Shown here: positions 1 through 12,200 of the stretch, piece by piece | Position numbering within the stretch: position 1 is the first letter of the stretch | Layout: the number at the start of each line of letters is the position of its first letter | DNA from: Mesocentrotus franciscanus | Taxonomy: Eukaryota; Echinodermata; Echinoidea; Camarodonta; Strongylocentrotidae | DNA: 64,000 nt | Assembly: GCA_037976565.1 (NCBI GenBank) | Contig: CP137680.1 | Coordinates: 18,697,175-18,761,174 of the forward strand | Direction: 5' to 3' | Position numbers and translations under genes: made by a program | The notes under the pieces: model-generated | The model's input: only the letters and a program-made list of their open reading frames with translations | Told to the model about the DNA's origin: nothing | Database searches by the model: none

Positions 1-2188
1 ATGTTTACTTTTTTTTTACAATGCAGACCAAATGAGACCATAAATGTGAATTGTTGTCTGTTTTTTAATTTCATTCTTTGATTACAAAAAGTGTTTTTTT
101 TTTTTTTTTTTTTGGGGGCATCATTTTGACAATATACTGCCACGTAGAGGGTACAAAAACCAAACAAAATTAGCAAAGGACATGGCTGATGGTCACTGAT
201 TTGTAGGTAGTAGAATTTAATAGATAAGATGTATAGCACATCTGATACAAGGCCCATCGCATTGTATGAGGATTAGAGCATCCATTACAACAGAAGAAGG
301 GCTGTCCTCTACTTAAATAGGGACTTTTAGATTTGCACGACGAGAACGTGAACTGCTACGTGGACATCCTTTTAAGGCAATGTGACGTCCTTTTGAGGCA
401 CACTGCCGGGCACTGCCAGTGCCTTAAAAGGATGTCCTCGTAGCAGTCTACGCTTCGTGCAAATCTAAAAGTCCCTAAAGTCTACACTAAGACAACAGAT
501 AGTTTCCTATGGCATTGTGGGTAGGATAAGTAGAGAATAACACACTGTGACATCACACTTTGGTACTCTATTCAGTTTCACACTTTGAAAGGGCACCTAC
601 AAAATCCTTGCCTTGCCTTTAAAGCATTTAATCGATAGCACCCTGTAAGGTGATTATCCTTCTGATTGTATTCAAGTCTTTTCTGTGAATTTCAGCATAT
701 CCCTTTACACTTCCATGCCCTATTTGTGCCTAAAAAGCTGCCTTTGACAAGGAGCTATTTGTATCCACTGGTAGGTGATAGTGTATCAGAAAGATCTTCA
801 GAAGGTCAAAAGTTTGGGCAGGAGGACATTTTACTTCCAGTGTGTCTAGATACAGTCTTTCATTTCACAATGTGATAAGGTTCTATCATGTTTCGATGTT
901 GATTCGTACAGATCGAGTTCTCCTTCATTCTCTATCATATTCTTGTATGAAGCGATAGCTTAAATAACGTCCATTTCCTTGTCTACAGGATGTGTTGTTA
1001 TGCAATGTAGAGGGTCATTTACACAAGGAAATTTTAAGTGCTATTGTTTAGAAAAAATTTTCCATATCTCCGTTTAAGGTCTGTTATTACTAAGTTAGTA
1101 AGTACAGAATGTGATTAGAGAACAATGCTGATTTATCAAAGGTCCTGGCCCTACCTCTATATGAGACACTAGAATGATGGAATATAATTATATAGCTACC
1201 AGCCTGTTTAAGAATACCAGGAAACAATGCAAAGAGGTTGATGACAGACAAAAATAGTGAAAGACAAGATTTAATTGTTTTGTTATGAAAAGGAGAGCAC
1301 TAAAACCGAGGAGATTGAACTGAACTTGTTTACATGATTCCAATCAAATCTTCAATTTCGTAATTTTGGTTCAGGGATTTTTTTCTTTCTTCCCATTAGA
1401 ACCTAATTGGTGCAATATATCCCAGAACTTTTTAAATAGTATGTTTAATGATAATCCTGCATTTTACATGCAGTTAATTTTTACTGAGAGAAATGTCTTA
1501 ATGTGTATAATGCAACACAGCATTTCCGGTTTGGATAAGTGGAATATAAACAATACATAATATGAAAATGACATAAAATGAGAAACACCAACACATACAG
1601 TGTCAAAATACTTTTCTGTTCGCGGGAGCTCTTTTTAGGAAGTGCAATTTTCTCACAGTGACATTAAAATATTTTGTTCTGTTTTGTACCAGAGCTGTTT
1701 TTCGATTTAACAGAGCACCTTTTGAGCAATCGAGAGCTAAATCGCTCACCACAGCCTTTTTTTCTTCTTTTTTTTCCAATAAATATTTGTTATTTATCGT
1801 CAGCCTACATGTACTTTGTCAACCTCGAGATTCAGAGGTTTCTTTGTTTTTTACTTCGCAACTGCACATTTCTCAAATTCACAGAATTCTGTGGTTCTTT
1901 CCTTTGTACTTCATTACCAGAAGTCATTAATCTTTTAATGTTTGTACAATGGTACAGACAACTTTGTTATGATGCAATTCTAAGTAAGAGTAATCCTAAG
2001 AATTGAGTTATTGACGGTTGAATGTCCTCTCGCTGTATGACCATGACATCATCTATATGTAAAAGCTCTTTGGCAAATTATTAACACATGTATAAAACTT
2101 TGTTTGTTAAAACAATGTCATTCCAAAATACCCTTTTCATCATTCTAATACAATTTCTTTCTTTGCTCAATCCTGTTCTCTTTCTCAG
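1..2188 (+). other. non-coding, probably KLHL8 intron
   Basis: No kelch, BTB or BACK coding stretch found on the + strand. It holds a T-run (93-112) and a foldback MITE (319-476); the rest shows nothing I recognise. Confidence 0.5.
319..476. repeat. foldback MITE, arms start AGGGACTTTTAGATTTGCAC
   Basis: The left arm from 319 and the reverse complement of the right arm ending at 476 match over about 60 bases (AGGGACTTTTAGATTTGCAC... and ...CATCCTTTTAAGGCA), with a short spacer containing GCCGGGCACTGCC. No ORF; a non-autonomous inverted-repeat element. Confidence 0.75.
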
Positions 2189-2332
2189 GCGTTCTCTTTG
2201 TGGTGGGCGGTCGTGGAGCGACGGGCGACCCCTTCAAATCCAACGAGTGCTACGACCTGCGCAACAATCGTTGGATACCGGTCACGGAGATGAGCATGAA
2301 GCGAAGGCACGTCGGGGTCACGGCAACCGACG
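2189..2332 (+). CDS. KLHL8: KLHL8 exon, kelch blade 1
   Basis: Acceptor TTTCTCAG at 2188. The frame starts two bases in and encodes VLFVVGGRGATGDPF then the ECYDLRNNRW motif. It ends phase 1 before a weak GTTGGT donor. The exon is complete, but at least one coding exon must precede it outside the window. Confidence 0.87.
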
Positions 2333-5300
2333 GTTGGTTGATCTTGCATTTCATCTTTTCAACCCCTCTTTTTATCCCTCATCCTGTTTGTAAGGTCCAT
2401 TGTTAAAATATTTGAATTGTGACTCTTCTTTTATGAAAAAGAAATTGTCACAATGTCTTCTTGACATTCTTTTGAGAGTTGAAGTACAGTGCATCCTGTA
2501 GGCAGGTATTTAATAACATGTGTAATAAAAGTTGTTTTGAAGAAGATACTTTTTTTGGCCTTGGTTCTAATGAAATCTCTAAAATTCAAATTGTTTTAAC
2601 TAGTAAGGTTTCGGAGAGAAACCTCAGTCAATATTCATTTTTCAAGGTTTCCACATTTTGAAAATATCAATTGTGAAGTCTGTTCCTCTGTCTGGCATTG
2701 TGACAATGGAATTTTTGTTGTAATATTGATTTACACCTTATTCATTGCTTTTTAGTCGTACTTGCTGTGGAAAAAACAAAAACATACAAATTGAATATAT
2801 TCATAGAGAGGAGGACAAAATATATATTGGAGGTGAAGGGAATATGGCAATCCACAATCAGGTTAAACTGTTATTTAAAAAATTAAATTCGTATATGTTC
2901 TGTTAAATTTTAAAAAAAAAATTAAAGATGGGCTATGTTAAAGGTACTATGTCCCATTTGCAGGCCAAAAAAATGAAAAGGTTAAATTCCAACGTCATTT
3001 GAAAGACTATACTAATTTAGAACTTCCCTAAAAAAAGAGGGGCTTGAAAATGTCTTTAAGTGGGAAAATAACGACTATTAGTTGTCGAATCGACTTAAGA
3101 GCTATAGAGCCAGTAAGTAATAGTCTGATTTTTCAGACCATTGTACCGAATGGTCGTACGTTTTATGCTGCGCAAAGATTCAATCAGTTTAATTTTGGCC
3201 ATTACAAGAAGTGGGTTATTGATGTAGACAAATGCTCATGTACCCTTTACAGCTCATTTTATGTATGTTATTACCAAAGATGAAAAAAGCCAGTCAGTCA
3301 CTCAATAGTGTCTGACAGTGAAGTCTAGCAAGTAAACGGGTTTCCTTGCATAATTTGAATATTAGGACACTGCTAACGTTTAAATTTCACAGATAGGACA
3401 TACATGACATATTCATAATTCCTGCAAAGTTCTACAGAATTTGATGTTGGCTGCAAAAGGGACATAGTATCTTTAAGAGGTCTGAACAGAAATAAAATAA
3501 ACAAAAAAATCCCCCTTCCCTATGGGCCCCCTTCCCCTACCAGAAAGACCCCCAAAAAAGATATTCTTTCTTTTCTTCGTAAATCTACTCTGGGAGGCTA
3601 GTGAAAAAGAAAAGCACATCGATGTGAGATTGCAATGTATAGAAGATTAGGTTCAAATATAAAGCACAGGTTAAAAAGTTGTTCAAAAAATTCTCAAATA
3701 TTTTAATAGCTGTTGTTGAGAGTTGAAAAGTACAATATTGGAATGATACAGTACTGGTATGCACTTCAATGAATGCATAATCACTTCCAAAGTTACAAGA
3801 AATTAACCCCATCTACAACAAAATGTGCCATTAACCTTTTTACTATCACTGTGATATCAAATAAAAGGTCAAAAGGTAACCTTTTGAGAGGTTCGTATTT
3901 TTAGCCCAGTAGTGTGTAGCAGTCTTATCAATTCATTGGATCGAGACCGTTGTGCTTTTATGATGATCAGAGGGTCAGGGAGAGTTTATGTTTGATAACG
4001 GAACATTTTTCAATATCCTGATCTGTTTTTGTTTCATGTATGAGAACTCAAAATCTCTTTGTAATGCTATGCTGCTAGTACATTTACACCTAGCTGATTT
4101 CTTCATTGTTTTGTGTCCTGTTGATATAATTGACATGCAAGGGTACTTCTTTTAAATGTTAAGTTTTAGTTTGACGCCAATTACCCACAATTTGAATGTA
4201 TATACAATTTTGTATAATTTTATGCTCCAAATGCTCTAAATAAAAAAGATTTTTTTGTTTTTGTTAAAAAAGGTTCTGTTACGACCAATGAAATCACTAA
4301 GTACAAATGTCTTGTTGTTGAATGAAACAGGAAATTAACAAATTCATGTATGTTTTAAAAAGTGTATGTAGGTGCTCAACCTGCTGGATATGATTTGAAT
4401 TTGGTATATAGTGTATCACATGTTTTCCATATCCTCCAGCCGGAGTTATTTCAGACTTGAAATAAATGGGTTGAGATATACAAAACAGAACAGATTTTGG
4501 TATGTAAGGGATAAATAAACACGCACAAAATGAGTTTCAAATTCTCTTAGCGGTACACTTTTAGAATGATAACAATTGATACAGTCCAGACCACCTGATA
4601 GGGGTATATCGTGTAATGAGGACACAAGCTCTCAGCTCCATTCTGCAACTTATGGTATTTGAGTCTGTTGCATGTACATTTTAATAAGGAGACACCTACA
4701 GTCAAACCTGTCTATAGCGAGTTAGCGACCACCCAAGGGAAACACAAAAAGTGGTCTTTGTAGACAGGTTCCTTTAGTAATGTTTCAATGAGAAACCATT
4801 TTTAAGGGAAACAAAAAATTTGGTCTTTGTAGACAGGTGGTCACTAAAGCAGGTTTGACTGTATTTAGCTTTCAGAAAAACCTTGTATGTGACAGATGTA
4901 GGATCTCCTATACCGGTACTGATTCAGATTTGATCACGCAAAGCACGCACTAAAATCACTCAAATGAGTCATAACCAGGAGGTCCTTTTAGAGTCCCACA
5001 AGACATACATGTACATGTACCTCCCATAGGAATATATATATCATTGGCCTACATTTGATTTAAAATTCCAAGTTTAATAGTACATAAATGGACTTGTGTC
5101 TGTATTTCTTGCAGCTGGTCACATATTTGCTGTTGGTGGCTTTGACGGCAGGGACCATCTCAACACGTCCGAGAAGTTTGATCCTCATACAAACAAGTGG
5201 GTCAATTTGGCGCCCATGGCGAAAGCACGGTAGGTGAAATCATCTCTTGAGGGCCAGAAGGGTGTTAACTCTTGCTAAAGTGTGTGAGTCTAATGCTCTT

Positions 5301-8300
5301 CTAGCGCTCAGCAAATTACCTCATATGCAAGGCTCCACACTAACTTTTTTCCGAAGGGGGTCTAGACAGATCAGTTTACAGTCTGGGGGATTTGGGGGAC
5401 AACTTGGGGATTCAGACTTTGATTTTGGGCACCCACGTGTCCTGGGCGCCTGTTACCTGTCGAGCACTGTCATATGTATGTAATCAAATACGGTTTCGGG
5501 AATTATCTGCAATGCAAGTTAGGGTAACGGATAATTTGTAAAAGTGTAGTTTTCTTTCTGTATGTGTATGGTCGAGGACTAGTTACATAAAATTTGCAAG
5601 ACAAGTATTCCAAAACCTAAACCAAACTACAGGAATTTGGGAAGTATTGCAGGGTCTACTTCCTTGGTCTGCAAGACCACTCTATGTTTTTGAAAGTTGT
5701 ATTCCCCTGGGTTTTTTTTGAGATTTTTCCATATTAGTATATGTGGATAGTTACGATCATATTTGTATGAATTAGATGCTCATTGCGCAGAAATACTTTT
5801 GCCTACCAAGCCTACCAACAACCATGACGAGTTCCAGGAGGGCTGATTGGGATTTCTAAGATGAAAGAAACAATTCAATAAATATGCAATTTCATTTTGC
5901 AAAAAAATAAATAATTGTGTTGGCATTTAAGTTCTGTCCTCAAACTAAATTTTAGATAACTGTGACCGACCCTGGTTATAGATACGCACTGTATTGATGA
6001 TGAGTTTGCTTTGATTTCAGGAGAGGTCTTGGTGTCACACAGCTAGGCACTCCTATCTACGCTATCGGGGGACTGGACGACAACCTCTGCTTCAGCGAAG
6101 TGGAGCGGTACGATCCTCAGACAAACTCCTGGAGTTCTGCTCAATCTATGAACTGTGCCAGAGGTGGTGTAGCAGTGGCTGTTCTTAATGGACTCATCTA
6201 TGCTGGTGAGTACCTTGAAAGAAAAAAAAAAAGACGTAAAGGAACATCATGGTCGTAGATCACGATAGCAACTTTAGAAAAATCAACTTTAGGCAATTTC
6301 GATAGCCTTGTGCGTCACCCATTGAAATATGACAATGATGTATTACATAATCTGAACATGATTTCTATTGGATGTGCAATAGGATATTGAAATTGCCCTT
6401 GAGTTGATTTTTCAAAAGTAGTTGCGATCGTGTTGTAGGTACATCTGTGAAATGCAATTGAAAATAAAGTGAAAATCAATTACAGATCAAGTATTTACCT
6501 TAGTTGTACCATGTAACTATTTAAATTCATTACACTCCCATGACTCAAGTCATTTCCATGATAACAAATGTAATACCTTTATAGTTCTAAGCAATTGCTT
6601 TCAATGATAGTCCTAATTGATACATGGTTTCCTTTCTAGTTGGAGGCAACGATGGATCATCAACACTGAGTTCTTGTGAGCGCTATGACCCCCATCTCGA
6701 CAAGTGGACCATAGTATCACCTATGAACACCAGGAGAGCCGGGGGAGGGACTGCAGTCATCAATGGTTTCCTCTACGCTATTGGTAAGTGACCCTCTGAA
6801 CCCCAAATTTCCACTTGCTTGCTTGCTAGGTGCCTTGTCTGTTCCAGACATCGGCGATCAAGGCTTTCCATCTACTTCGATCTCTGGTTCTTGTAACTTA
6901 TTTGATGCGCTGTCTCCCTTTTTCTTGTCAGTACCCTTTCCATTATATTTATTGAAAAAGAAGGAACACAATTTTGTAAACATAATAAAAGTTTGGAGAT
7001 TGTTTAGGTTTAGGTAGGTTTCATGTTCATCTCTTGTTTTAGCATTCAAAAGGCATTCAAAAGGCTTAAAGACTAAGCCTGAGAGTATTTGTGCTGTTAA
7101 CATTAATTATTGGGGGAAAAGAGTGTGAGAGGAGTCGATAGAGCCAGGGCATATCCAGTATATCCCTGTCTTGCATTTGATGTGGTAGTCGTACACATGA
7201 TGCATTTCTACACCTTTTCAGTATCAAATTCAGAGCTGAAGGCACATTTTTAATTTTAATTGAAAAAAAAATTAAACTTTTCATTCATTGAGCATCTACA
7301 TGAAAAAAATGCCTGAAATGTCTGAAAGTCATAGACATGCATAAATGCATTTCTTCATATTTTCAATAACCAAAATCTTCAAATTCAGAGCTGAAGGTAC
7401 ATTTTGTGTCATAGCAAGTAATTAAACATTGCCTTTATTTAGAATCTGGGTGTAATTTGTCTTATCTTTCCCTTGTTGTATTTTCTATTTATGATTGTTC
7501 TCCTATTTTATTATTCCCAGGTGGTTTTGACCACAGCTCGCCCCTGAACACGGTGGAACGCTACGACCCCAGGAGGAACGACTGGACCAGTATGGCCCCC
7601 ATGTCTACCAGTAGGGGCGGAGTGGGCGTGTCGGTTCTAGGGGGCAAGATCTTTGCCATCGGAGGACACAACGGGTCCAATTATCTCACGTCGGTTGAAT
7701 GCTATGATCCACTTACGAATAGGTGAGAGAAAAGAGAATATGGGAGGCACTTTTGGTAATGATGAGGGCAAGTCACCTGTCCTCATATCACCATAAGATA
7801 TAACCTGATTGGGCGCTCTTAAAGAGAAGGTTGAGTTCCGGGAAGAGGTGAAAAATAATTTGTGAGCGTTATCATTATTATTATGCAAGTGTGGAAGAAC
7901 ATCAGATACAAAATGTTCTCTGAAAAGCATGGCTCTTCAAATGCCTTAATATTCTAAATATGGCATGTAACAGCATAAAAATCGGGACGGATTTTTATGC
8001 CACATGTTTGTGTAGTCCCATATACATCTTTCTGTGTACAGTGTTTGTAAATTTTCCAAGACTGGGCCAAATTTCTTATCATTTTGATGATTCCAGAACC
8101 TTGCAGTACATACCAATACTAGTATGCTAGATGATCAACCTTTTCTGATCGATTCCACAACGTTTCTTTCATAATGCAATCCCTTGACCAGAACTCAACT
8201 TTATCTTTAAAATTTCCCCACTTTGTTCAATGCATTCTATTGGGACTAAGTATTTTTAACAGAGTATTAGACAGATATGATGGCAGCATGGATAAAGCAA

Positions 8301-8768
8301 TGCCCTAGTAACTACATGTATAACACTCCAGATTTGAAAGTACTTGTAAGGTAGGGATGTTTATGCCCCTATGTGTACAAGGTAATCCTCAGTGACCAGT
8401 TTTTTTTAACAAAGCCATAGGTCCATGGGGGTATCGAAATATGTACATATAATATATATATATTTAAACATGTACTTGATTTCTTAGAAGTCAGACAGAG
8501 TAAACAACCCTAATCTAGTTTACCAGTAATCAATGTCAAGCATGTATGCTTGTTTATTTTATTCTGGGTAAAGTAAGCCGTATTCCATTCAATTAATTAT
8601 GAAAGTATCAGCCTATATTTTTCTTTCCTTCCTTTACTTTTCGTGCTCAGTTGGTCAGCTGTCCAAGACATTGGTACCTGTAGAGCGGGAGCAGGGGTTG
8701 CCATCTGTCATTGCCTTATTTCATCCCTCAAGGAGATTCCAAGGCCGAATATGGTGAGCTGTGTATGA
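2189..8768 (+). CDS. KLHL8: KLHL8 ortholog, C-terminal kelch half (six exons, 5' end outside window)
   Basis: Spliced exons 2189-2332, 5115-5229, 6021-6205, 6640-6783, 7521-7722 and 8651-8768 join in frame into about 301 residues plus a partial first codon. Six kelch blades are visible by their GG dyads (VVGGRG, AVGGFDG, AIGGLDD, AVGGNDG, AIGGFDH, AIGGHNG), each followed by a Tyr/Phe-Asp and a Trp. The C-terminus NSWSAVQDIGTCRAGAGVA followed by a Cys-rich end and stop resembles vertebrate KLHL8, whose tail also reads CRAGAGVA (recalled, not searched). KLHL proteins are substrate adaptors of CUL3 ubiquitin ligases: BTB binds CUL3 and the kelch propeller binds substrate. Nematode KEL-8 and mammalian KLHL8 are linked to synaptic receptor or rapsyn turnover. 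BTB and BACK exons are not in the window and must lie upstream. The first donor (GTTGGT) is weak; the others are good. The assignment as a kelch-BTB protein is firm, and the KLHL8 paralog call is strong. Confidence 0.9.
2333..5114 (+). other. KLHL8 intron
   Basis: AT-rich, with only short chance ORFs. It contains one Tc1/mariner-like MITE (4697-4863) and a TGTACATGTACATG-type run near 5010; otherwise nothing seen. Confidence 0.6.
4697..4863. mobile_element. Tc1/mariner-like MITE
   Basis: Begins TACAGTCAAACCTGTCTA and ends in the inverted complement GCAGGTTTGACTGTA. TA at each outer edge fits a TA target duplication. Internal GGTCTTTGTAGACAGG motifs are repeated. No transposase frame in 167 bases. 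Confidence 0.7.
5115..5229 (+). CDS. KLHL8: KLHL8 exon, kelch blade 2
   Basis: Acceptor TTCTTGCAG. Encodes GHIFAVGGFDGRDHLNTSEK then a Trp-containing strand and MAKAR. Ends in the middle of an Arg codon before GTAGGT. It joins exactly to the exon at 6021. Confidence 0.9.
5230..6020 (+). other. KLHL8 intron
   Basis: No repeat family or coding stretch identified. Confidence 0.6.
6021..6205 (+). CDS. KLHL8: KLHL8 exon, kelch blade 3
   Basis: Acceptor TTGATTTCAG, donor GTGAGT. Encodes RGLGVTQLGTPIYAIGGLDD, ERYDPQTNSW and CARGGVAVAV. This blade closely matches the AIGGLDDN stretch of vertebrate KLHL8. Confidence 0.93.
6254..6437. repeat. palindromic MITE in KLHL8 intron
   Basis: The left arm (around 6255-6305: ACGATAGCAACTTTAG, AAAATCAACTTTAGGCAATT) is complementary to the right arm (6388-6437), arms about 50 bases with mismatches. 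No coding potential. Confidence 0.6.
6640..6783 (+). CDS. KLHL8: KLHL8 exon, kelch blade 4
   Basis: Acceptor TTTCTAG, donor GTAAGT. Encodes VGGNDGSSTLSSCERYDPHL, then DKWTIVSPMNTRRAGGGTAV. DPHLDKW is also present in vertebrate KLHL8, which supports orthology. Confidence 0.93.
6784..7520 (+). other. KLHL8 intron
   Basis: Contains two copies of a short direct repeat (CAAATTCAGAGCTGAAGG near 7226 and 7379) about 150 bases apart; otherwise nothing recognised. Confidence 0.5.
7521..7722 (+). CDS. KLHL8: KLHL8 exon, kelch blades 5-6
   Basis: Acceptor TTATTCCCAG, donor GTGAGA. Encodes GFDHSSPLNTVERYDPRRND, the SRGGVGVSVLGGKIFAIGGH strand and ECYDPLTN. Ends after two bases of a Ser codon completed by the last exon. 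Confidence 0.93.
7819..8220. mobile_element. TTAA-flanked MITE family A, copy 1
   Basis: Starts TTAAAGAGAAGGTTGAGTTC and ends in the inverted form GAACTCAACTTTATCTTTAA, 402 bases. TIRs of about 20 bases and TTAA at both edges fit piggyBac- or Kolobok-type insertion. Lies in the last KLHL8 intron. Two further copies are at 11064 and 15891. Confidence 0.85.
8651..8768 (+). CDS. KLHL8: KLHL8 terminal exon with stop codon
   Basis: Acceptor GTGCTCAG. Encodes WSAVQDIGTCRAGAGVAICH, then a short tail ending MVSCV and TGA at 8766-8768. The Cys-rich CRAGAGVA end closes the propeller and is the most KLHL8-specific part of the gene. Confidence 0.92.
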
Positions 8769-9650
8769 TGCAGTGAGGACGTCAAGAATGACGGTGTCTT
8801 CAAGAGAAAAAATTCTGTTGAACATAGATAGACAATAAATGCCCCGGATGGTAATCGATCCAGCATTTTAGCCTCTTGATGAAGGAGACAGAATAGAAAC
8901 GGTTTTCAGCTAATGGTTTTTTATCCAGTTGTACTTATTGCGTCTTGATTTCTTGGTTGTACAGACTGGCTAGAAGCTCTCAGATGGATGCCTGTAGTGA
9001 TGATTCCAGTGACCTCTACAGTGTCGCGAGCTTTAGGACAAACTATGAAGGAACTCCTTGATGCGTGATTGACTATTCATTGACATCTGACTGTACTGCA
9101 CCTGAAGAACCTAGGCAGAATAGAAATGTTCCAAAGTGTATGACAATGACTCTAGGGATTACTTTACCTTGTACTGATGAATCCATGTAATCCGACTGCA
9201 TGTGGAGATTCTACCCAGATGCTATCAGGCTGGGGATCTCCTTACCACCTGCTGTCATCTATTGCACCTCCTTGGAAATCTTCAAGCAGAAGGTGCAGCA
9301 TATTAAGCTCTGTTAAGCTTCAGCCTGTTTTTAGCTGCACTTGGAGTTCTTGTAAAGCCTTTTTACTTGCACTGTACACTTGACAAGCACAAGGTACGAT
9401 AATATGCCAATAGCTGTCTGTACTATATTGGAAGAAGAAGGAGGAGGAGGTCTGGTTACAGGCCATTCTGGGACACTTCAATGCAATGCACCAAGTGACT
9501 GCAGTGGCTCCATGAAAGACAATTAAGGTGATGAACAGAATCCACATGGAGCTCCTACACCTTGAGAGACCAACTCAACAGAACGAAGCCTTCTGCATGT
9601 ACTTGAGGCTGCGTCATCTTTCAATAAATTCAACATACTTACAATGTACA
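8769..9650 (+). other. KLHL8: KLHL8 3'UTR (proximal form, inferred)
   Basis: No credible coding frame. AATAAA hexamers occur at 8834 and 9623, the second followed by a GT-rich stretch (about 9645-9670), so the shorter transcript probably ends near 9.65 kb. A longer form using 13472 or 13486 is possible. Confidence 0.5.
9623..9628 (+). terminator. candidate proximal poly(A) signal of KLHL8
   Basis: AATAAA followed 20-40 bases later by a GT-rich region with TGTATGTGAGTGGTGCGTGG, a typical arrangement of hexamer and downstream element. Confidence 0.4.
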
Positions 9651-10111
9651 TGTATGTGAGTGGTGCGTGGAAGCATGTATACAAGTAGTGTAGCTTCTCT
9701 GCTATGGAGGCATTTGAATGAGGATCTATGCATTGTAGATAAATGTTGTGCTAAGGACTTAATTAAGTGCTATGGTGTCTTTGAGTGTGAAATTTAGAAA
9801 AAAGGCATTTTATGTTTTACATGGTCAGTACAGCCAACCACTGTCATATCTGCATTGTGTATAATTCCAAAGTGTCTTCTGAATCTTTCCATACCTTTCC
9901 AGTGATCCTACATTGGCTTTTTACGGTAACAGCTCTGCATGCTGCTCAATGTACGGTGTCTTTGAGGACATCTCCAAACTTCATTTCTGTATTATAAGGA
10001 AGAGAAGGTGGTGTGCCTTGTGACCACACTGTCCAGGCTGAATAAGTAGACAAACAGGAGTTGTAATCATTGCTGTTTAACTGTACTGTGCCACTCGGCT
10101 TGATACAAACT

Positions 10112-10281
10112 GGGCCCCGTCTTACAGAGAGGTGCGATAGATTCTAACTAATGGCAAGTCCGATCATTCAGAAAGTGGCAATTGCCTATCTCCTATACGC
10201 AAGGTTACAATTGATATCAATGTCAAATTAATTTGTGATTGATTCGGACCGATCACATCTCTCTAAAAGATGGAGCTCCGG
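10112..10281. mobile_element. GCCCCGTCTTAC-ended MITE, diverged copy 1
   Basis: Begins GGGCCCCGTCTTACAGAGAG and ends with the decayed complement CTCTCTAAAAGATGGAGCTCC. The core carries GATTGAT/ATCAAT motifs like the copies at 44982 and 54185. Confidence 0.6.
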
Positions 10282-11063
10282 TATGTACATGTAAAATCAA
10301 AACGGGAATATAATCTTTGAGGTTATGTCTCCTCCATTGTAAAGTGAGCTCAAAACACATAATATGGGATCAGATTTCCTTCCGAAATGATGGCTTTGTT
10401 GGCATGTTTTTGGTGTACAGTCATATGTAGCTAATGAACATGGATGACTTGAGCAGTTATTGCTCAATGACATACAGGGTTTGAGTTTGCTTCATGTAGT
10501 CTAATTACTTATTTGAGACATGGTTTTCAGAAAGGACCAAGGAACTCCATCTTGCTTCAGGTGATGCCCTTGCCTTGCTCAGCAAACTTTGATTCCTCCC
10601 CAAGACTGTAAAACTTAATGCAAAAGAAGAAGATATATTATTTGTCTTTTCTTATGTTGTAGTATCAATACAACTGATGACCACTTTCTTAAGTTTCTAA
10701 TACATGTACCTAGCTTTTGTGCATTTCAATAATTCTCTTTTTGGCAAATGTCCTGTAAGAGGTGCCACACCTCTTAATGGGTCAATCTTGTTCGATTCTG
10801 TCAGAACCATCAATACACAGAGTTTGGCCATCCTGATTCTAGTTGGTGACAGTATGGCGAATTCTGCTTTATTGGGGAAACACAAAACAAAAGAATAATG
10901 CGACATGTTGTGACCAACTGAAACCAAGTTGAGCAAACTCTGTATATCATACAAGTAGATGGCTCTGTATTCTGCGAGATGACAAAGAGCTCATGGTATT
11001 TTCATGAATTAGTCACAAAGGTAAAAATGGGTACTAATGTGCAAAGCTTCTAGAATATTTTGT

Positions 11064-11592
11064 TTAAAGAGAAGGTTGAGTTCTGGGAAGAGGTGAAAAA
11101 TAATTGGTGAGCGTTATCATTGTATTATGCAAGTGTGGAAGAACATCAGAGAAAAAATGTTCACTGAAAAGCATGGCTCTTCAAATGCCTTAATATTCTA
11201 AATATGGCATGTAACATCATAAAAATCAGGACGGATGTTTATGCCACATGTTCGTGTAGTCCCATATACATCTTTCTGTGTACAGTGCTTGTAATTTTAC
11301 CAAGACTGGGCCAAATTTCTTATAATTTTGATGATTCCAGAACCTTGCAGTACATACCAATACTTAAATGCTAGATGATCAACCTTTTCTGATCAATTCC
11401 ACAATTCCACAATTCCACAATTTCATGAAACAATTAGTCGTTGGCTTTCACCGACTAATATCAATTTCACCGACAATTTTATTGTCACCGACTATTTTCC
11501 AGGCCTCTGATTGGTCAAATTTAGTCAGCGCTAACAGTTGTCGGTGGACAAATGTTGATGAAACGCCCCCTGAACCTCAACTTTATCTTTAA
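11064..11592. mobile_element. TTAA-flanked MITE family A, copy 2 (interrupted)
   Basis: Same left TIR and body as copy 1, but the right part carries an extra segment (about 11410-11566) before CCTCAACTTTATCTTTAA. It is 529 bases instead of about 400 because of the nested insertion. Confidence 0.82.
11410..11566. repeat. nested insertion inside MITE family A copy 2
   Basis: Foreign segment beginning near TTTCATGAAACAATTAGTCG and ending near TTGATGAAACG. It repeats CACCGACTA/TGTCGG motifs in both orientations and replaces the stretch that copies 1 and 3 carry here. Confidence 0.55.
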
Positions 11593-12094
11593 GGCCTGCT
11601 TGTGAAAATAGAATGATATAGTAGATCAAGGAGTATGCAAGGAGTTTGTTGCATACAGCGTTTATTCATTCATACATTATATGGTTCTGAATTGGTTTTG
11701 GCAATTTTTTTTTAATGAGGTTTATTGCATCATGCTTGAACGAGGCTTTAAGGTGTGAACTGTTTACATCATTAACCCATCAAGGACCACATACTTTCAT
11801 TCATGTGTTTCTATGGGGCTTGTACCAAAGTATTCTTAAAATTAGCAATCAATGAGTTACCTTCTTGAATAGTGGTTTATATATCACCTTGCAGTGCTCA
11901 GTGAAGTTGTGTATCTCGTCACAATATTGTGAGTGGTTACTTTACTGCTCTTTGGATAGGTTACGTCAATGAAAGATGTTTTTTGTCTTATTCTTCAGAG
12001 TATCTTTTTCTCTGCACACTCTTCATATTGATCTATGTGGCATATAACTGAAGTGTGAATATCAAGTTACATGTAGCAATTTTGGGGTAACATG

Positions 12095-12200
12095 CATCAT
12101 GTAATTGCTGTTTTGAAAGATTTCTGTGTCATCATGTAATTGCTGTTCTGAAAGATTTCTGTGTCATCATGTAATTAATGTTCTGAAATGTTTCTGGGTC
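12095..12200. repeat. 35-bp tandem repeat, three units
   Basis: Units start at 12095, 12130 and 12165, each beginning CATCATGTAATTGCTG or a one- to two-base variant. The period is exactly 35. Confidence 0.8.

Noticed and set aside
666..2406. Search for BTB/BACK exons of KLHL8
   Set aside because: No frame upstream of 2189 shows BTB or BACK features or good paired splice sites; these exons must lie outside the window.
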